Shown here: piece after piece, positions 31,317 through 41,479 of the stretch
Position numbering within the stretch: position 1 is the first letter of the stretch
Layout of the letters: the number at the start of each line of letters is the position of its first letter
NCBI GenBank assembly: GCA_903870245.1
Contig: CAIQCB010000052.1
Span: forward strand, 186,001-250,000
DNA from: an uncultured Methylocystaceae bacterium
Lineage (GTDB): Bacteria > Pseudomonadota > Alphaproteobacteria > Rhizobiales > Beijerinckiaceae
Direction of reading: 5' to 3'
DNA: 64,000 nt
Notes under the pieces: generated by a model
The model's input: only the letters and a program-made list of their open reading frames with translations
Databases searched by the model: none
What the model was told of the DNA's origin: nothing
Translations under genes and position numbers: made by a program

Positions 31317-33470
31317 ATGAGCGAGCCGGAGCAAAAGGACGAGAAGACGACGGACGAAACCATCGTCCAGAAGGACAAGCCGGTCGACGCCGCGATGGAG
31401 GCCGCCGCACCGCCCTCCGTCGATGAAAAGGCCAATAACGCCGTCGCCTCAGAGCTCAAGCAAGACAGTCAAGAAGCTCAAGTCATCCAAGAGGCCAAGG
31501 GGTCGGCAAACTCTCCGGGCGAGGTCCGGGAGGCCGTCCGAGAGTCAGAGACGCCCAAGCCCACGCCCACGCCCACGTCCAAGACTGCGCCTGCGCCTGC
31601 GCCCAGGCGCGAGGAGGCGCCGGTCGCCGCTCCGCGCCCGCCGGTTGTCGAAACTCCGCCGCCTGCTGCCCGCAAGCCGGTCGCCGCCCCGAAGCAAACC
31701 ACGCAACCCAAGACCCCGCCGGCGCCGCCAAGGAAAAAACGCCGCGACGGCACGCTCTCGGCGATGAGCGGCTTCCTCAGTTTCCTGCTCGTTGTCCTTG
31801 TCGCCGGCGCCTTCGGCGTGATCGCAATGATGCATAAACTCAAGGAGCCTGGCCCGCTGGCTCAAGACAAGATCGTCTATTTGCCGCCCGGCGGCGAGAC
31901 ATCGGAGATGATTGCGCAGCTACAGCGCGAAGGCGTCATCGATAATCCCTCGCTGATGTATTACACGCTGCTCGTCACCGGAGCCCGAAACAAAATCAAG
32001 CCCGGCGAATATCTCTTCAAGACGCGGGTCAGCCTGCGCGAAGCCATCGACGAGATGATCGCGGGGCGGCAAGTGATGCACAGTTTCACGGCGCCGGAAG
32101 GGTTGACCAGCGAACAGATTCTCCAACGTCTTCGTGAAAACGACATGCTCGCCGGCGACATCGCCGAAACGCCCAAAGAGGGCGCTCTGCTTCCCGACAC
32201 CTACAAATTCCCGCGCGGCTTCCCCCGCGCCCGTCTGATCTCGAAAATGCAGGAGGATCAGCGCAAGCTTGTCGAACAGATCTGGGCGAAGCGCGACGCC
32301 GATTTGCCGGTGCGTTCGCCCCGCGAACTTGTGACCCTCGCATCGATCGTCGAGAAGGAGACCGGCAAGGCGGAAGAGCGTCCGCGCGTCGCCGCCGTGT
32401 TCGTCAACCGACTGCGCAAACACATGCGGTTACAATCCGATCCGACGATCATATACGGTCTCGTCGGCGGCAAGGGATCGCTGGGACGCGGCATTCTGCG
32501 TTCGGAGATCGAGAAATACACGCCCTACAACACCTACGCCATCGACGGCCTGCCGCCGGGACCGATCGCCAATCCGGGCCGCGCGGCTCTGGAGGCCGTC
32601 GCCCACCCCGCCGCGACCGACGATCTCTACTTCGTGGCTGACGGCACAGGCGGGCATGTATTCGCCAATTCGCTGGCCAACCATTCGCGCAATGTTCAGC
32701 AATGGCGCCGCATCGAGCAAGACAACAAGAGCAAGTCGGGCGAAACGCCTGATCACGCCCCGCCGGGCGCGACGGCGCCGGCAGCGCCGAAAAACGACAG
32801 GCGCACCCAGGCGCCGATTGGACGATTGCTTGATTTCGCCCGCGCGCCGGAGGACTATCCGGTCGGTCGCATTATGGCCGCTGACGGCGGCGCCACGCAC
32901 AGAATTGGCGTCTACGGTCCAGCGATGGCCGCCTTCGTGCTGGGCGGTTATGACGATCCCAGCGAGCCTGCCGCGTCCGACCTTATCGTTTTTCGCCGGG
33001 TGCGTCCCTTCTTCAGCGAAGACGTTGCGCAACCGCTTAATCATCCCTCGCGCTTCGAGGCCGATATGCTCGCTTCAGCCAATGCCGGCGGGGGCGGCGA
33101 GGATGATCGCGCCGATATGGCCCAGGAAAGCGCCGATGGGCGAGCGCTGCCGGACGAACCGCCGGCGGTCGACGCCTATCCGGTTTCGCCGGCCCGTCGC
33201 GCCGAGCAGAAAGCCCGCGCCGCGCGTCTCGGCCTCGCCGCCGGCTCCGACGAGATGCCGACAGACGCGCTTGCCGAAAAGGACGAGTCGGCGCGGCCCG
33301 GCGCCGCAACCCTTTCCTCAGCCGCGCCTCTGGCGCTGTCGCCGGGCGACAAGCCCCTGAGGCCCCGTGCTTTCGACGCCTCCGAGGGCACCGCGCTGGA
33401 TCCACTGAAGGACAGGAGCTGGGATCTCTCTTCGGCCAAGACTGTTCCCGCGACCACCAGCCTTCGTTGA
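31317..33470 (+). CDS. mltG: Endolytic murein transglycosylase MltG with low-complexity N-terminus and long C-terminal extension
   Basis: VTLASIVEKETGKAEERPRVAAVFVNRLR, LQSDPTIIYG, YNTYAIDGLPPGPIANPG. Confidence 0.95.
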   Translation: MSEPEQKDEKTTDETIVQKDKPVDAAMEAAAPPSVDEKANNAVASELKQDSQEAQVIQEAKGSANSPGEVREAVRESETPKPTPTPTSKTAPAPAPRREEAPVAAPRPPVVETPPPAARKPVAAPKQTTQPKTPPAPPRKKRRDGTLSAMSGFLSFLLVVLVAGAFGVIAMMHKLKEPGPLAQDKIVYLPPGGETSEMIAQLQREGVIDNPSLMYYTLLVTGARNKIKPGEYLFKTRVSLREAIDEMIAGRQVMHSFTAPEGLTSEQILQRLRENDMLAGDIAETPKEGALLPDTYKFPRGFPRARLISKMQEDQRKLVEQIWAKRDADLPVRSPRELVTLASIVEKETGKAEERPRVAAVFVNRLRKHMRLQSDPTIIYGLVGGKGSLGRGILRSEIEKYTPYNTYAIDGLPPGPIANPGRAALEAVAHPAATDDLYFVADGTGGHVFANSLANHSRNVQQWRRIEQDNKSKSGETPDHAPPGATAPAAPKNDRRTQAPIGRLLDFARAPEDYPVGRIMAADGGATHRIGVYGPAMAAFVLGGYDDPSEPAASDLIVFRRVRPFFSEDVAQPLNHPSRFEADMLASANAGGGGEDDRADMAQESADGRALPDEPPAVDAYPVSPARRAEQKARAARLGLAAGSDEMPTDALAEKDESARPGAATLSSAAPLALSPGDKPLRPRAFDASEGTALDPLKDRSWDLSSAKTVPATTSLR

Positions 33471-33516
33471 CGGCCGCGCCCATCGCCGCGCTTAAGCAGG
33501 TCGCAAAGGAGCAGGC

Positions 33517-34404
33517 ATGACCGTCGCCAGCATGACAGGCTTCTCCCGCGCCCATGGCGCCTTCGGCGCCTGGGCCTACGCCTGGGAGCTTAAAAGCGTC
33601 AACGCCCGGGGACTGGACCTGCGGCTGCGGGTCCCGCCCGCATTCGACGCGGTGGAGATCAAGTCGCGCGGCGCAATAGCGGCGCGTCTGACGCGCGGAT
33701 CGGTAGCCGCCAATCTGTCCGCCAAACGCGTGGATGAGACGGCGCCCGCGCGAATCAACCGCGCCGCGCTCGATCGGCTGCTCATGGCGCTGGACGACGT
33801 GCCCCTGCACGCCAATCTTCGGCCGGCCGCCCTCGACGGGCTGCTGAGCATTCCTGGAATAGTCGAAATTGCGCAGCCGGAAGAAGACGAGGCGCAGCGG
33901 GCCGCACTGGAAAGCCATGTTCTGCGGGCGCTGGACACGGCGCTGGACGCGCTGCTCGCCGCGCGTCGGGAGGAAGGCGCGGCCTTGACGCGCGTCTTGC
34001 GCGCGCGGCTTGATCGTATCAGCGAACTCGCGTCGCAGGCTGACGCTTTGCCCGCCCGTCAGCCCGAGGCGATTCGCGAGCGGCTCGCCCAGCAGATCGC
34101 CAGATTGATGGAGAGCGCCGAGGGGCTCGATCCGGCGAGGCTGCATCAGGAAGCGGTGCTGATCGCCGTAAAAAGCGACATCCGCGAGGAGCTGGACCGG
34201 CTCAAGGCGCATGTCGCGAGCGCCCGGGACCTGCTTGAGAAGGGCGGCCCCATTGGCCGGCGCCTCGATTTTTTCGCTCAGGAGCTGGGGCGCGAAAGTA
34301 ATACGCTATGCGCCAAATCCGGCGACGCCGCGCTCACTGCGTTGGGTCTCGACATGAAAATCGAGATCGAACAATGGCGCGAACAGGTCCAAAACATCGA
34401 ATAG
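33517..34404 (+). CDS. yicC: YicC-family endoribonuclease-like protein
   Basis: MTGFSRAHG, KSVNARGLDLRLRVPP, GRRLDFFAQELGRESNTLCAKSGD. Confidence 0.96.
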   Translation: MTVASMTGFSRAHGAFGAWAYAWELKSVNARGLDLRLRVPPAFDAVEIKSRGAIAARLTRGSVAANLSAKRVDETAPARINRAALDRLLMALDDVPLHANLRPAALDGLLSIPGIVEIAQPEEDEAQRAALESHVLRALDTALDALLAARREEGAALTRVLRARLDRISELASQADALPARQPEAIRERLAQQIARLMESAEGLDPARLHQEAVLIAVKSDIREELDRLKAHVASARDLLEKGGPIGRRLDFFAQELGRESNTLCAKSGDAALTALGLDMKIEIEQWREQVQNIE

Positions 34405-34429
34405 GTTCATGAGCGCCTCGGCGGCAAAG

Positions 34430-34491
34430 GCCCATGCGGAAGGCCCATGCGGAAGGCCCATGCGGAGAGCCCACGGGGAGAGCCCATGCGG
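34430..34491. repeat. 13-bp intergenic tandem repeat (gcccatgcggaag, about 5 copies)
   Basis: Direct reading: units at 34430, 34443, 34456, 34469, 34482. Confidence 0.92.
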
Positions 34492-34513
34492 TTGTCAGCC
34501 CGTCATCCCTCGC

Positions 34514-34618
34514 CTAGAGCATTTCCCGGTCTGAATGAATCAGAGCGGGGCTCTGGTCCTTTTGTTTTAACGCGATTTCCTTCGCCAAACCGGTTTCAGC
34601 TTCGGCGGAAAACGCTCC
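34514..34618. repeat. Dispersed intergenic repeat-like element (ctagagcattt...ccttttgttttaacgcgatttcc...aaaccggttt...gaaaacgctc)
   Basis: Resembles repeats I recall from many Hyphomicrobiales genomes; not verified by search. Confidence 0.65.
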
Positions 34619-34655
34619 TGGGCGAAGGTCGAGAAATTTCCGGAACGCAAAATCG

Positions 34656-35297
34656 ATGGACAACACTTTTCCCGCCCGGCGCGGCGTCGTCCTGATCCTG
34701 TCGTCGCCCTCCGGCGCCGGCAAGACAACGCTGACGCGCATGATGCTTCAGGATCGCGATCTCGATCTGACGCTGTCGATCTCGGTGACGACGCGGGCGC
34801 GGCGTTCGAGCGAAGTCGACGGCATCCATTACCGCTTCATCGGCGAGAAACAGTTCATCGCGGCGCGCGACGCCGGCGAGTTGCTGGAGTGGGCGGAGGT
34901 GCATGGCAATTATTACGGCACGCCGCGCGCGCCGGTTGAGGCGATTCTCGCGCAGGGACGCGATTGTCTGTTCGACATCGACTATCAGGGCACGCGTCAG
35001 GTGCGCGAGAAGCTGAGCGCCGACACGGTCAGCGTGTTTATTCTGCCGCCGTCGATGAAGGAATTGCGCGCGCGTCTCGAACGGCGCGCCGAAGATTCCC
35101 GTGACGTGATCGAAAAACGGCTTGAGAACGCCCGCCGGGAAATCGCCCGCTGGAAGGAGTATGATTATGTCATCGTCAACGACGATCTGCAGCGCTCCTT
35201 CGACGATCTGATCGCCATCCTGCGCGCCGAACGCCAGCGCCGGCCGCGGCGGGAAGACGGCATGGAGGCCTTTGTCGAAAAATTACTCAGCGAATAA
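34656..35297 (+). CDS. gmk: Guanylate kinase
   Basis: LSSPSGAGKTTLTRMML, SVTTRARRSSEVDGIHY. Confidence 0.97.
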   Translation: MDNTFPARRGVVLILSSPSGAGKTTLTRMMLQDRDLDLTLSISVTTRARRSSEVDGIHYRFIGEKQFIAARDAGELLEWAEVHGNYYGTPRAPVEAILAQGRDCLFDIDYQGTRQVREKLSADTVSVFILPPSMKELRARLERRAEDSRDVIEKRLENARREIARWKEYDYVIVNDDLQRSFDDLIAILRAERQRRPRREDGMEAFVEKLLSE

Positions 35298-35319
35298 GCT
35301 CCGCCTCGCCTTTACGCCT

Positions 35320-36204
35320 TCAGGCGTTGGACATGTCGTTGGACATGTCGTTGGACATGGCGTTGGACATGGCGTTGGCGAGCGCCACAAAACCCGCGAC
35401 ATCGATTTCTTCGGCGCGTTTTGTTTCATCGATCCCCGCCGCCGCCAGCAAAGGCGACGGCGCGACGCCCAGCGACTTCAGGCTTTGACGCAACATCTTG
35501 CGGCGCTGGCCGAACGCCGCCTGCGTCATCCGCGCCAGCGTTTTCGCGTCGCAGGACAGGGGCGCCGGATCGGGCACAATCTCCACCACCGAGGAGACGA
35601 CTTTCGGCGGCGGCGTGAACGCCGAGGGCGAGACGTCGAAGAGAATCCGCGCTCGGGTTCGCCAGCCGCACAGGACGGCGAGGCGGCCATAATCGACGCG
35701 CTGCGCGGGCGTCGCGACAATGCGCAACGCCACCTCCTTTTGAAACATCAGAACATAGCGATCGAACACGGAAGGCCAGGGCTCGGTTTCGATCCAGCGC
35801 GTCAGCAAGGCCGTTGCGATATTGTAGGGGAGATTGGCGCAGATGCGCGCCGGCGTCGTCACGCCTTCGCGCGCCAGCAGATTCGGCAAATCGATTTCCA
35901 GCGCGTCGTCCGCCACCACGGTCAGACGACCGGGATAATGCGCGGCGATCTCTTCCAGCGCCGGCAGACATCGCGCATCGCGCTCGATGACGATGACGCG
36001 CGCGCCTTGCGCCAGCAAAGCGCGAGTCAGTCCGCCGGGACCGGGACCGATTTCGATGATTGTCGTCTCAGGCGCCGCGCCGGCGGCCCGCGCGATCCGC
36101 GAGGTTAAATTGAGATCGAACAGGAAATTCTGGCCGAGCGCTTTTCTGGCGTCGAGACCATGGCGCGCGACGATCTCGCGCAGCGGCGGCAGATCGTCGA
36201 TCAC
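35320..36204 (-). CDS. rsmA: 16S rRNA dimethyladenosine transferase
   Basis: [36 protein letters not shown]. Confidence 0.97.
   Translation of the reverse strand: MIDDLPPLREIVARHGLDARKALGQNFLFDLNLTSRIARAAGAAPETTIIEIGPGPGGLTRALLAQGARVIVIERDARCLPALEEIAAHYPGRLTVVADDALEIDLPNLLAREGVTTPARICANLPYNIATALLTRWIETEPWPSVFDRYVLMFQKEVALRIVATPAQRVDYGRLAVLCGWRTRARILFDVSPSAFTPPPKVVSSVVEIVPDPAPLSCDAKTLARMTQAAFGQRRKMLRQSLKSLGVAPSPLLAAAGIDETKRAEEIDVAGFVALANAMSNAMSNDMSNDMSNA
35325..35375 (-). repeat. 12-bp in-frame tandem repeat (gttggacatgtc/gttggacatggc) at the RsmA C-terminus
   Basis: Encodes ...[19 protein letters not shown]. Confidence 0.95.
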
Positions 36205-37202
36205 GACGTCATCCGGTCCGCAAGTCGGATCGCCTCGATCAGGCTTGTTGGATCGGCGACGCCTTTATCGGCGATATCGAACGCTGTGCCATGATCGGGC
36301 GAGGTGCGCACGAAGGGGAGGCCGAGCGTGACGTTCACGCCGCGCTCGAAGGCCAGCGTCTTGATCGGTATCAACGCCTGATCGTGGGTTGGACACAGCG
36401 CGACATCGTAGCCGGCGCGCGCCGCAGCGTGAAACAGCGTGTCGGCGGGAAACGGACCGCGCGCGTCGATCCCTGTTTCGCGTAAAACGGCAAGGGCCGG
36501 CGCCATGACGTCGATCTCCTCGCGCCCCAGCGCGCCATCCTCGCCGGCGTGAGGGTTCAGGCCCGAAAAAGCCAGGCGAGGCTGCGCTATTCCAAAACGC
36601 CCGGCCATATCGCGGGCGACGATCGTGGCCGTTTCAATGATCAGTTCGCGCGTCAGTTTTCGAGGCGCCTCGCTCAACGGAATGTGGATCGTGATGGGAA
36701 CGACGGCGAGTTCTCTCGCCCACAACATCATCACGGCGCGACAGGGCGCTCCGTAATTTTGTCGCGCCAGTTCGCCCAGAAATTCGGTATGGCCGGGGTG
36801 CGCGAAGCCTGCTGCGTAAAGAACGGATTTGGCGATCGGGTTGGTCACCACGGCGCGCGCCGAACCATTGGCCACGCAGGCGACGGCGCGTTCGATGGAC
36901 TCGATGATCGCCGGCGCATTCGAGACATCGGGCCGGCCTGCTGCGACTGGCTGGGTTGTGCGCGTCAGCGGCGTCACCGGCAGGGCCCGCTCGAAGATCG
37001 CCGATGCTGACTCAGGCGTCGAGGTTTCTATTGCGATCCCGAGACCAAGCGCCTGCGCGCGATGCGAGAGCAAGGTTGGGTCGGCGACGGCGAAAAACGC
37101 CGGCAATCGTTTTGTTTCACGCGCCCGCCAGGCCTTGAGCAACAGTTCGGGCCCGATGCCGGCGGGATCGCCCAGAGTGATGGCGAGAGGCGCAATGGTC
37201 AT
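36201..37202 (-). CDS. pdxA: 4-hydroxythreonine-4-phosphate dehydrogenase
   Basis: [34 protein letters not shown]; stop overlaps the rsmA start. Confidence 0.97.
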   Translation of the reverse strand: MTIAPLAITLGDPAGIGPELLLKAWRARETKRLPAFFAVADPTLLSHRAQALGLGIAIETSTPESASAIFERALPVTPLTRTTQPVAAGRPDVSNAPAIIESIERAVACVANGSARAVVTNPIAKSVLYAAGFAHPGHTEFLGELARQNYGAPCRAVMMLWARELAVVPITIHIPLSEAPRKLTRELIIETATIVARDMAGRFGIAQPRLAFSGLNPHAGEDGALGREEIDVMAPALAVLRETGIDARGPFPADTLFHAAARAGYDVALCPTHDQALIPIKTLAFERGVNVTLGLPFVRTSPDHGTAFDIADKGVADPTSLIEAIRLADRMTS

Positions 37203-37245
37203 GCGAACAAGGCTTGCAACGGAACTCTCCACCCGTCAAACGGCA

Positions 37246-37277
37246 AAAACAAAAACGCCGGCGTTGCAACGCCGGCG
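37246..37277 (-). terminator. Rho-independent terminator downstream of grxD
   Basis: On - strand CGCCGGCG-TTGCAA-CGCCGGCG followed by TTTTTGTTTTT. Confidence 0.88.
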
Positions 37278-37309
37278 CTTGTTCCCACCCTTCCTGCGGA
37301 AGTCGCCGG

Positions 37310-37639
37310 TCAACTATGCGATACGCCTTCCTTGTCCAGCAATTCGACAAGTTCGCCGCTCTGGAACATTTCCCGCGTAATATCGCAGCCGCCGATGAAT
37401 TCGTTTTTCACATAAAGCTGCGGAATGGTCGGCCAGTTCGAATAGGCCTTGATGCCCTCGCGAATGTCGCCGTCGGCAAGAACATTGATCGCCTTGTAGG
37501 GCACGCCAAGATGATTGAGCATTTGCACGACCTGCATGGAGAAACCGCATTGCGGGGCCTGGGGCGTGCCTTTCATGAACAGCACGACGTCGCTGCTCTC
37601 GATTTCACTTTTGATCCGTTGGTGAATTGCGTCCGACAT
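37310..37639 (-). CDS. grxD: Monothiol glutaredoxin
   Basis: VVLFMKGTPQAPQCGFSMQVVQML (CGFS). Confidence 0.97.
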   Translation of the reverse strand: MSDAIHQRIKSEIESSDVVLFMKGTPQAPQCGFSMQVVQMLNHLGVPYKAINVLADGDIREGIKAYSNWPTIPQLYVKNEFIGGCDITREMFQSGELVELLDKEGVSHS

Positions 37640-37705
37640 TTTTCTTCCTTCCATTCGGCGGTCAAGGCGCCGACGATCATGCGTTGCCGCAATGAATGAA
37701 AAAGC

Positions 37706-37936
37706 CTAGGGCGCGCGCGTGGTCAAGGCCAGCGCATGAAGCTCCGTGCCCAGCCGCCCGCCGAAGGCGGCGTTGACGAGTTGATGCTGTTTAACGCGCG
37801 AGAGATCGCGAAAGCGTTCAGAAATCACCGTGGCGGCCCAGTGATCGTCGTCCCCGGCGAGCGCCGTGAGTTCGACGATTGCGTCGGGAAGCGCCTGTTT
37901 GATCAGCCGTTCGATTTCGGCGGCGGGCATAGGCAT
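37706..37936 (-). CDS. bolA: BolA family protein
   Basis: ISERFRDLSRVKQHQLVNAAFGGRLGTELHALALTT; adjacent to grxD. Confidence 0.94.
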   Translation of the reverse strand: MPMPAAEIERLIKQALPDAIVELTALAGDDDHWAATVISERFRDLSRVKQHQLVNAAFGGRLGTELHALALTTRAP

Positions 37937-37962
37937 GGGCGGTTTTCCTAAAAAACCAGAGG

Positions 37963-40239
37963 TCAGCGCCCGAAGGCGTTGTCGTCTCCCGACATATAGG
38001 CCGGCAAAGACGTTTCGAAAGCCGTTTTTAAAGCCGACAACTCGATCGGTTGTTCCCCCGGCAAGACGAGCGCCGCGCCGCCGGTTGTCCCCAGCGCGAG
38101 AAACGGAACGCCCTTTGCGAGCGCTTCTGTGGCGACTTCGCCGGCCTCTTCGGGATCGAGGGCGACGAGATAGCGCGACTGATCCTCGCCAAATAGCGCC
38201 GCATGCGCGGGACCATCGGGTAACTGAGCGATCTGTGCGCCGACGCCGTTTTCCAGCGCCATCTCGGCGAGCGCGACCGCGAGTCCGCCATCGGACAGAT
38301 CATGAGCGGCGGTGACGCGGCCGGCAAGGATAAGTTCGCGGACGAAATCGCCATTTCGACGCTCGGCGTCGAGATCGACGGGCGGGGGCGCGCCCTCCGC
38401 GCGGCCCAGGATATCGCGCAGCCACGCCGATTGACCCAGCCACCCCCCGGTGTCTCCAATCAGCGCGACGACGTCGTTTTCGCGTGTGAAACCGCTATGC
38501 GCCGCTTTGCGCACATCGGCGATCACTCCGACGCCGCCTATCGCCGGCGTCGGCAAAATGCCGGCGCCCTGCGTTTCATTGTAGAGCGAGACATTGCCCG
38601 ACACGATCGGGAAATCGAGCGCGCGCGCCGCCGCGCCGATGCCTTCGAGACAGCCGACGAACTGGCCCATGATTTCGGGCCGTTCGGGATTGCCGAAATT
38701 GAGATTGTCGGTAAGGGCCAAGGGCGTCGCGCCGCGCACGGTGATATTGCGCCAGGCTTCGGCGACCGCCTGTTTGCCGCCCTCGACGGGGTCCGCGACG
38801 CAATAGCGCGCCGTGACGTCGGTCGTCAGCGCAAGGCCTTTGGGACCATCCTTGACCCGAATCACCGCAGCGTCTCCGCCCGGCCGTCGCACGCTGTTGC
38901 CGAGAATGAGATGGTCGTATTGTTCCCAGATCCAGCGTTTGGCGCAAAGATTGGGCGTCGACAGCAGCTTCAGGAGAGCCTCGCGCGCCGGGATTGGCGC
39001 AACAATGCTGCTTGCGTCCAGCACCGGCTTCTTCGGCGTAGGGACATAAGGGCGGTCGTAAACGGGCGCTTCGTCGCCCAGCTCCTTAATCGGCAAATCC
39101 GCCTTCACCTCGCCGCGATGCTTCACAACAAAGCGCAGCGTGTCGGTGGTCTTGCCGACAATCGCGAAATCCAACCCCCATTTACGGAAGATACCCTCGG
39201 CCTTTGGCTCAAGTTCGGGCTTGAGCACCATGAGCATGCGCTCCTGGCTTTCCGACAGCATCATCTCATAAGCGCTCATGCCGGTCTCGCGACAGGGCAC
39301 GGCGTCAAGATCGAGTTCGACGCCGAGGTTGCCCTTGGCGCCCATTTCGACCGCCGAAGAGGTCAGACCAGCGGCTCCCATATCCTGAATGGCGATGACG
39401 GCGCCTGAAGCCATCAATTCCAGACAGGCTTCCAGCAACAGTTTTTCGGAAAAGGGATCGCCGACCTGAACCGTCGGACGTTTCTCCTCCGCGTCCGCCT
39501 CGAACGAGGCCGAGGCCATGGTCGCGCCGTGTATGCCGTCGCGGCCCGTCTTCGAGCCGAGGTAGACGATCGGATTCCCGACGCCCGCCGCCGCCGAATA
39601 GAAAATCGAATCGGCGCGCGCCAGACCGACCGCCATGGCGTTGACGAGAATATTGCCGTCATAGGCGGCGTCGAATTCCGTCGAGCCGCCGACGGTCGGC
39701 ACGCCGAAGCTGTTGCCGTAACCGCCGATGCCGGCGACGACCCCCGCGATCAGATGCCGGGTTTTTGGATGCGCGGGCTGACCGAATCGCAGAAGATTCA
39801 AACAAGCGACGGGGCGCGCCCCCATGGTGAAGACATCGCGGAGAATCCCGCCCACCCCCGTCGTCGCGCCCTGATAGGGCTCGATGAACGACGGGTGATT
39901 ATGGCTTTCCATTTTGAAAACGCAGGCGTCGCCGTCGCCGATGTCGATCACGCCGGCGTTTTCGCCGGGGCCGCGAATCACCCAGGGCGCCGTGGTCGGC
40001 AATTTGCGCAAATGAATGCGTGAGGATTTGTAGGAACAATGCTCGTTCCACATTGCCGAGAAAATGCCGAGCTCGGTATAGGTGGGCGTCCGCCCGATCA
40101 GCGAGAGAATTCGGGCATATTCGTCGGACTTGAGCCCATGGGCCGCCGCGAGCTCGACGGAAACCGCCGGTTCGGCGGCGACGGCGGGTGAAGGCACTTT
40201 GAACGCTCCGGCGCGGGTCGATGCTCCCGCTTTGCGCAT
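37963..40239 (-). CDS. purL: Phosphoribosylformylglycinamidine synthase II
   Basis: [40 protein letters not shown]. Confidence 0.98.
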   Translation of the reverse strand: MRKAGASTRAGAFKVPSPAVAAEPAVSVELAAAHGLKSDEYARILSLIGRTPTYTELGIFSAMWNEHCSYKSSRIHLRKLPTTAPWVIRGPGENAGVIDIGDGDACVFKMESHNHPSFIEPYQGATTGVGGILRDVFTMGARPVACLNLLRFGQPAHPKTRHLIAGVVAGIGGYGNSFGVPTVGGSTEFDAAYDGNILVNAMAVGLARADSIFYSAAAGVGNPIVYLGSKTGRDGIHGATMASASFEADAEEKRPTVQVGDPFSEKLLLEACLELMASGAVIAIQDMGAAGLTSSAVEMGAKGNLGVELDLDAVPCRETGMSAYEMMLSESQERMLMVLKPELEPKAEGIFRKWGLDFAIVGKTTDTLRFVVKHRGEVKADLPIKELGDEAPVYDRPYVPTPKKPVLDASSIVAPIPAREALLKLLSTPNLCAKRWIWEQYDHLILGNSVRRPGGDAAVIRVKDGPKGLALTTDVTARYCVADPVEGGKQAVAEAWRNITVRGATPLALTDNLNFGNPERPEIMGQFVGCLEGIGAAARALDFPIVSGNVSLYNETQGAGILPTPAIGGVGVIADVRKAAHSGFTRENDVVALIGDTGGWLGQSAWLRDILGRAEGAPPPVDLDAERRNGDFVRELILAGRVTAAHDLSDGGLAVALAEMALENGVGAQIAQLPDGPAHAALFGEDQSRYLVALDPEEAGEVATEALAKGVPFLALGTTGGAALVLPGEQPIELSALKTAFETSLPAYMSGDDNAFGR

Positions 40240-40361
40240 AGTCTACGAATTTCAGGACGGAATCCGTATTTCGCTTAGCTCCGCCCCGTCCTCAAGGCAA
40301 TGCCCAAAAATGTTGCCGATTGGTCACATTCACAGAGAATGAAACAAGCCCTCCCTAATTA

Positions 40362-40375
40362 TTGACTTACATCAA
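40362..40375. promoter_or_regulatory. Putative FNR/FixK-type box TTGACTTACATCAA
   Basis: Matches TTGA-N6-TCAA; upstream of ompW. Confidence 0.55.
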
Positions 40376-40470
40376 ATCATTTTTGCGAAATCCATAGCAA
40401 CGTCCTCTCGACCCGGCGCGACGCGTCGTCGTCGTGTCCGAAGCGAAATTTCTTTTGACGGGGGTTCCAC

Positions 40471-41403
40471 ATGAAAACGTTAGTTCGCGGCGCCATAGCC
40501 GCCATCGCGATGGGGGCCTCTGCGGTCTCCGCTTTCGCGGCCGATTTGCCGACCCGCAAGGAAGCGCCCGTCGTCGTTGACGATTTCCAGCGTTTCCAGG
40601 TCCGCCTGCTCGCTTCAGCCGTTGTGCCGCTGGACGGCACTGCGACGATCTATGATCGCGGAACCGGTTCGCTGATCCCGAATCTCTGGGGCGTCGGCCC
40701 TAACCCCACCACTGTTCTGAACAGCACCGGCTACAGCCTCGGACCGGGCAGCGTTTTCTCTGGCGCCGGAACGACGATCTCCTGGTCAGCAGTGCCGTCG
40801 CTGAGCCTCGGCTATTATCTGAACAAGAACTGGTCGGTTGAGGCGATCTGCTGCGTGACGCCGCATCACGTTCAGGGCACCGGCTCGATCTTCGGCTCCA
40901 GCGTCATCAAGACCTGGGTTTTCCCGCCGTCCCTGACCCTGGTTTATCACTTCACCAATTTCGGTGGTTTCCAGCCCTACCTCGGCGCCGGCGTGAACTT
41001 CACCGCCTTCTGGGGCACCCGCGGCGGCAATCAGCCCTTCCAGTTCCAGTTGCCGGTCGCGCCGACCGCCGTGACCTGGAATACGGCGACCGCCGCCAGC
41101 ATCACCCCGTCGTGGGGCGTGGTCGGCCAGGCTGGCTTCGACTACATGCTGAACCAGAACTGGGGTTGGAACTTCGATCTGAAATACATCATGATGGAGC
41201 CGAACGCGCATGTGTGGGCGACCAACACCGGAACGCCCTTTGGTCCGCTCAGCGTTCCGCTGAATCTGCAGGTCAAGATCAACCCGCTGGTGATGTCGAC
41301 CGGTCTGACCTACCGCTTCGGTGGCAGCAAGGAGCCGGGCATCATAAATACAGCAACGGGCGGCGTTCTCGCCAAGGCCGGCTCGCTCCTGCCGCAGTTC
41401 TGA
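40471..41403 (+). CDS. ompW: OmpW-family outer membrane protein
   Basis: Signal peptide; NWSVEAICCVTPHHV, YHFTNFGGFQPYLGAGVNFTAFW; C-terminal F. Confidence 0.92.
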   Translation: MKTLVRGAIAAIAMGASAVSAFAADLPTRKEAPVVVDDFQRFQVRLLASAVVPLDGTATIYDRGTGSLIPNLWGVGPNPTTVLNSTGYSLGPGSVFSGAGTTISWSAVPSLSLGYYLNKNWSVEAICCVTPHHVQGTGSIFGSSVIKTWVFPPSLTLVYHFTNFGGFQPYLGAGVNFTAFWGTRGGNQPFQFQLPVAPTAVTWNTATAASITPSWGVVGQAGFDYMLNQNWGWNFDLKYIMMEPNAHVWATNTGTPFGPLSVPLNLQVKINPLVMSTGLTYRFGGSKEPGIINTATGGVLAKAGSLLPQF

Positions 41404-41425
41404 TCTTCAATCGCCAACGACAAAG

Positions 41426-41455
41426 AAACCGGCCCCACGCGGGCCGGTTTTTTTT
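41426..41455 (+). terminator. Rho-independent terminator after ompW
   Basis: AAACCGGCCC-CACGC-GGGCCGGTTT TTTTT. Confidence 0.93.
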
Positions 41456-41479
41456 ATTGTCCGATGTCAAAAAATTCCG

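Noticed and set aside
31549-31610. PTPTPTS/APAPAP-coding 6-bp repeats in mltG
   Set aside because: Ordinary Pro/Ala-rich low-complexity linker; not reported as a distinct system
38302-39408. 368-aa + strand ORF opposite purL
   Set aside because: Shadow ORF; purL is intact
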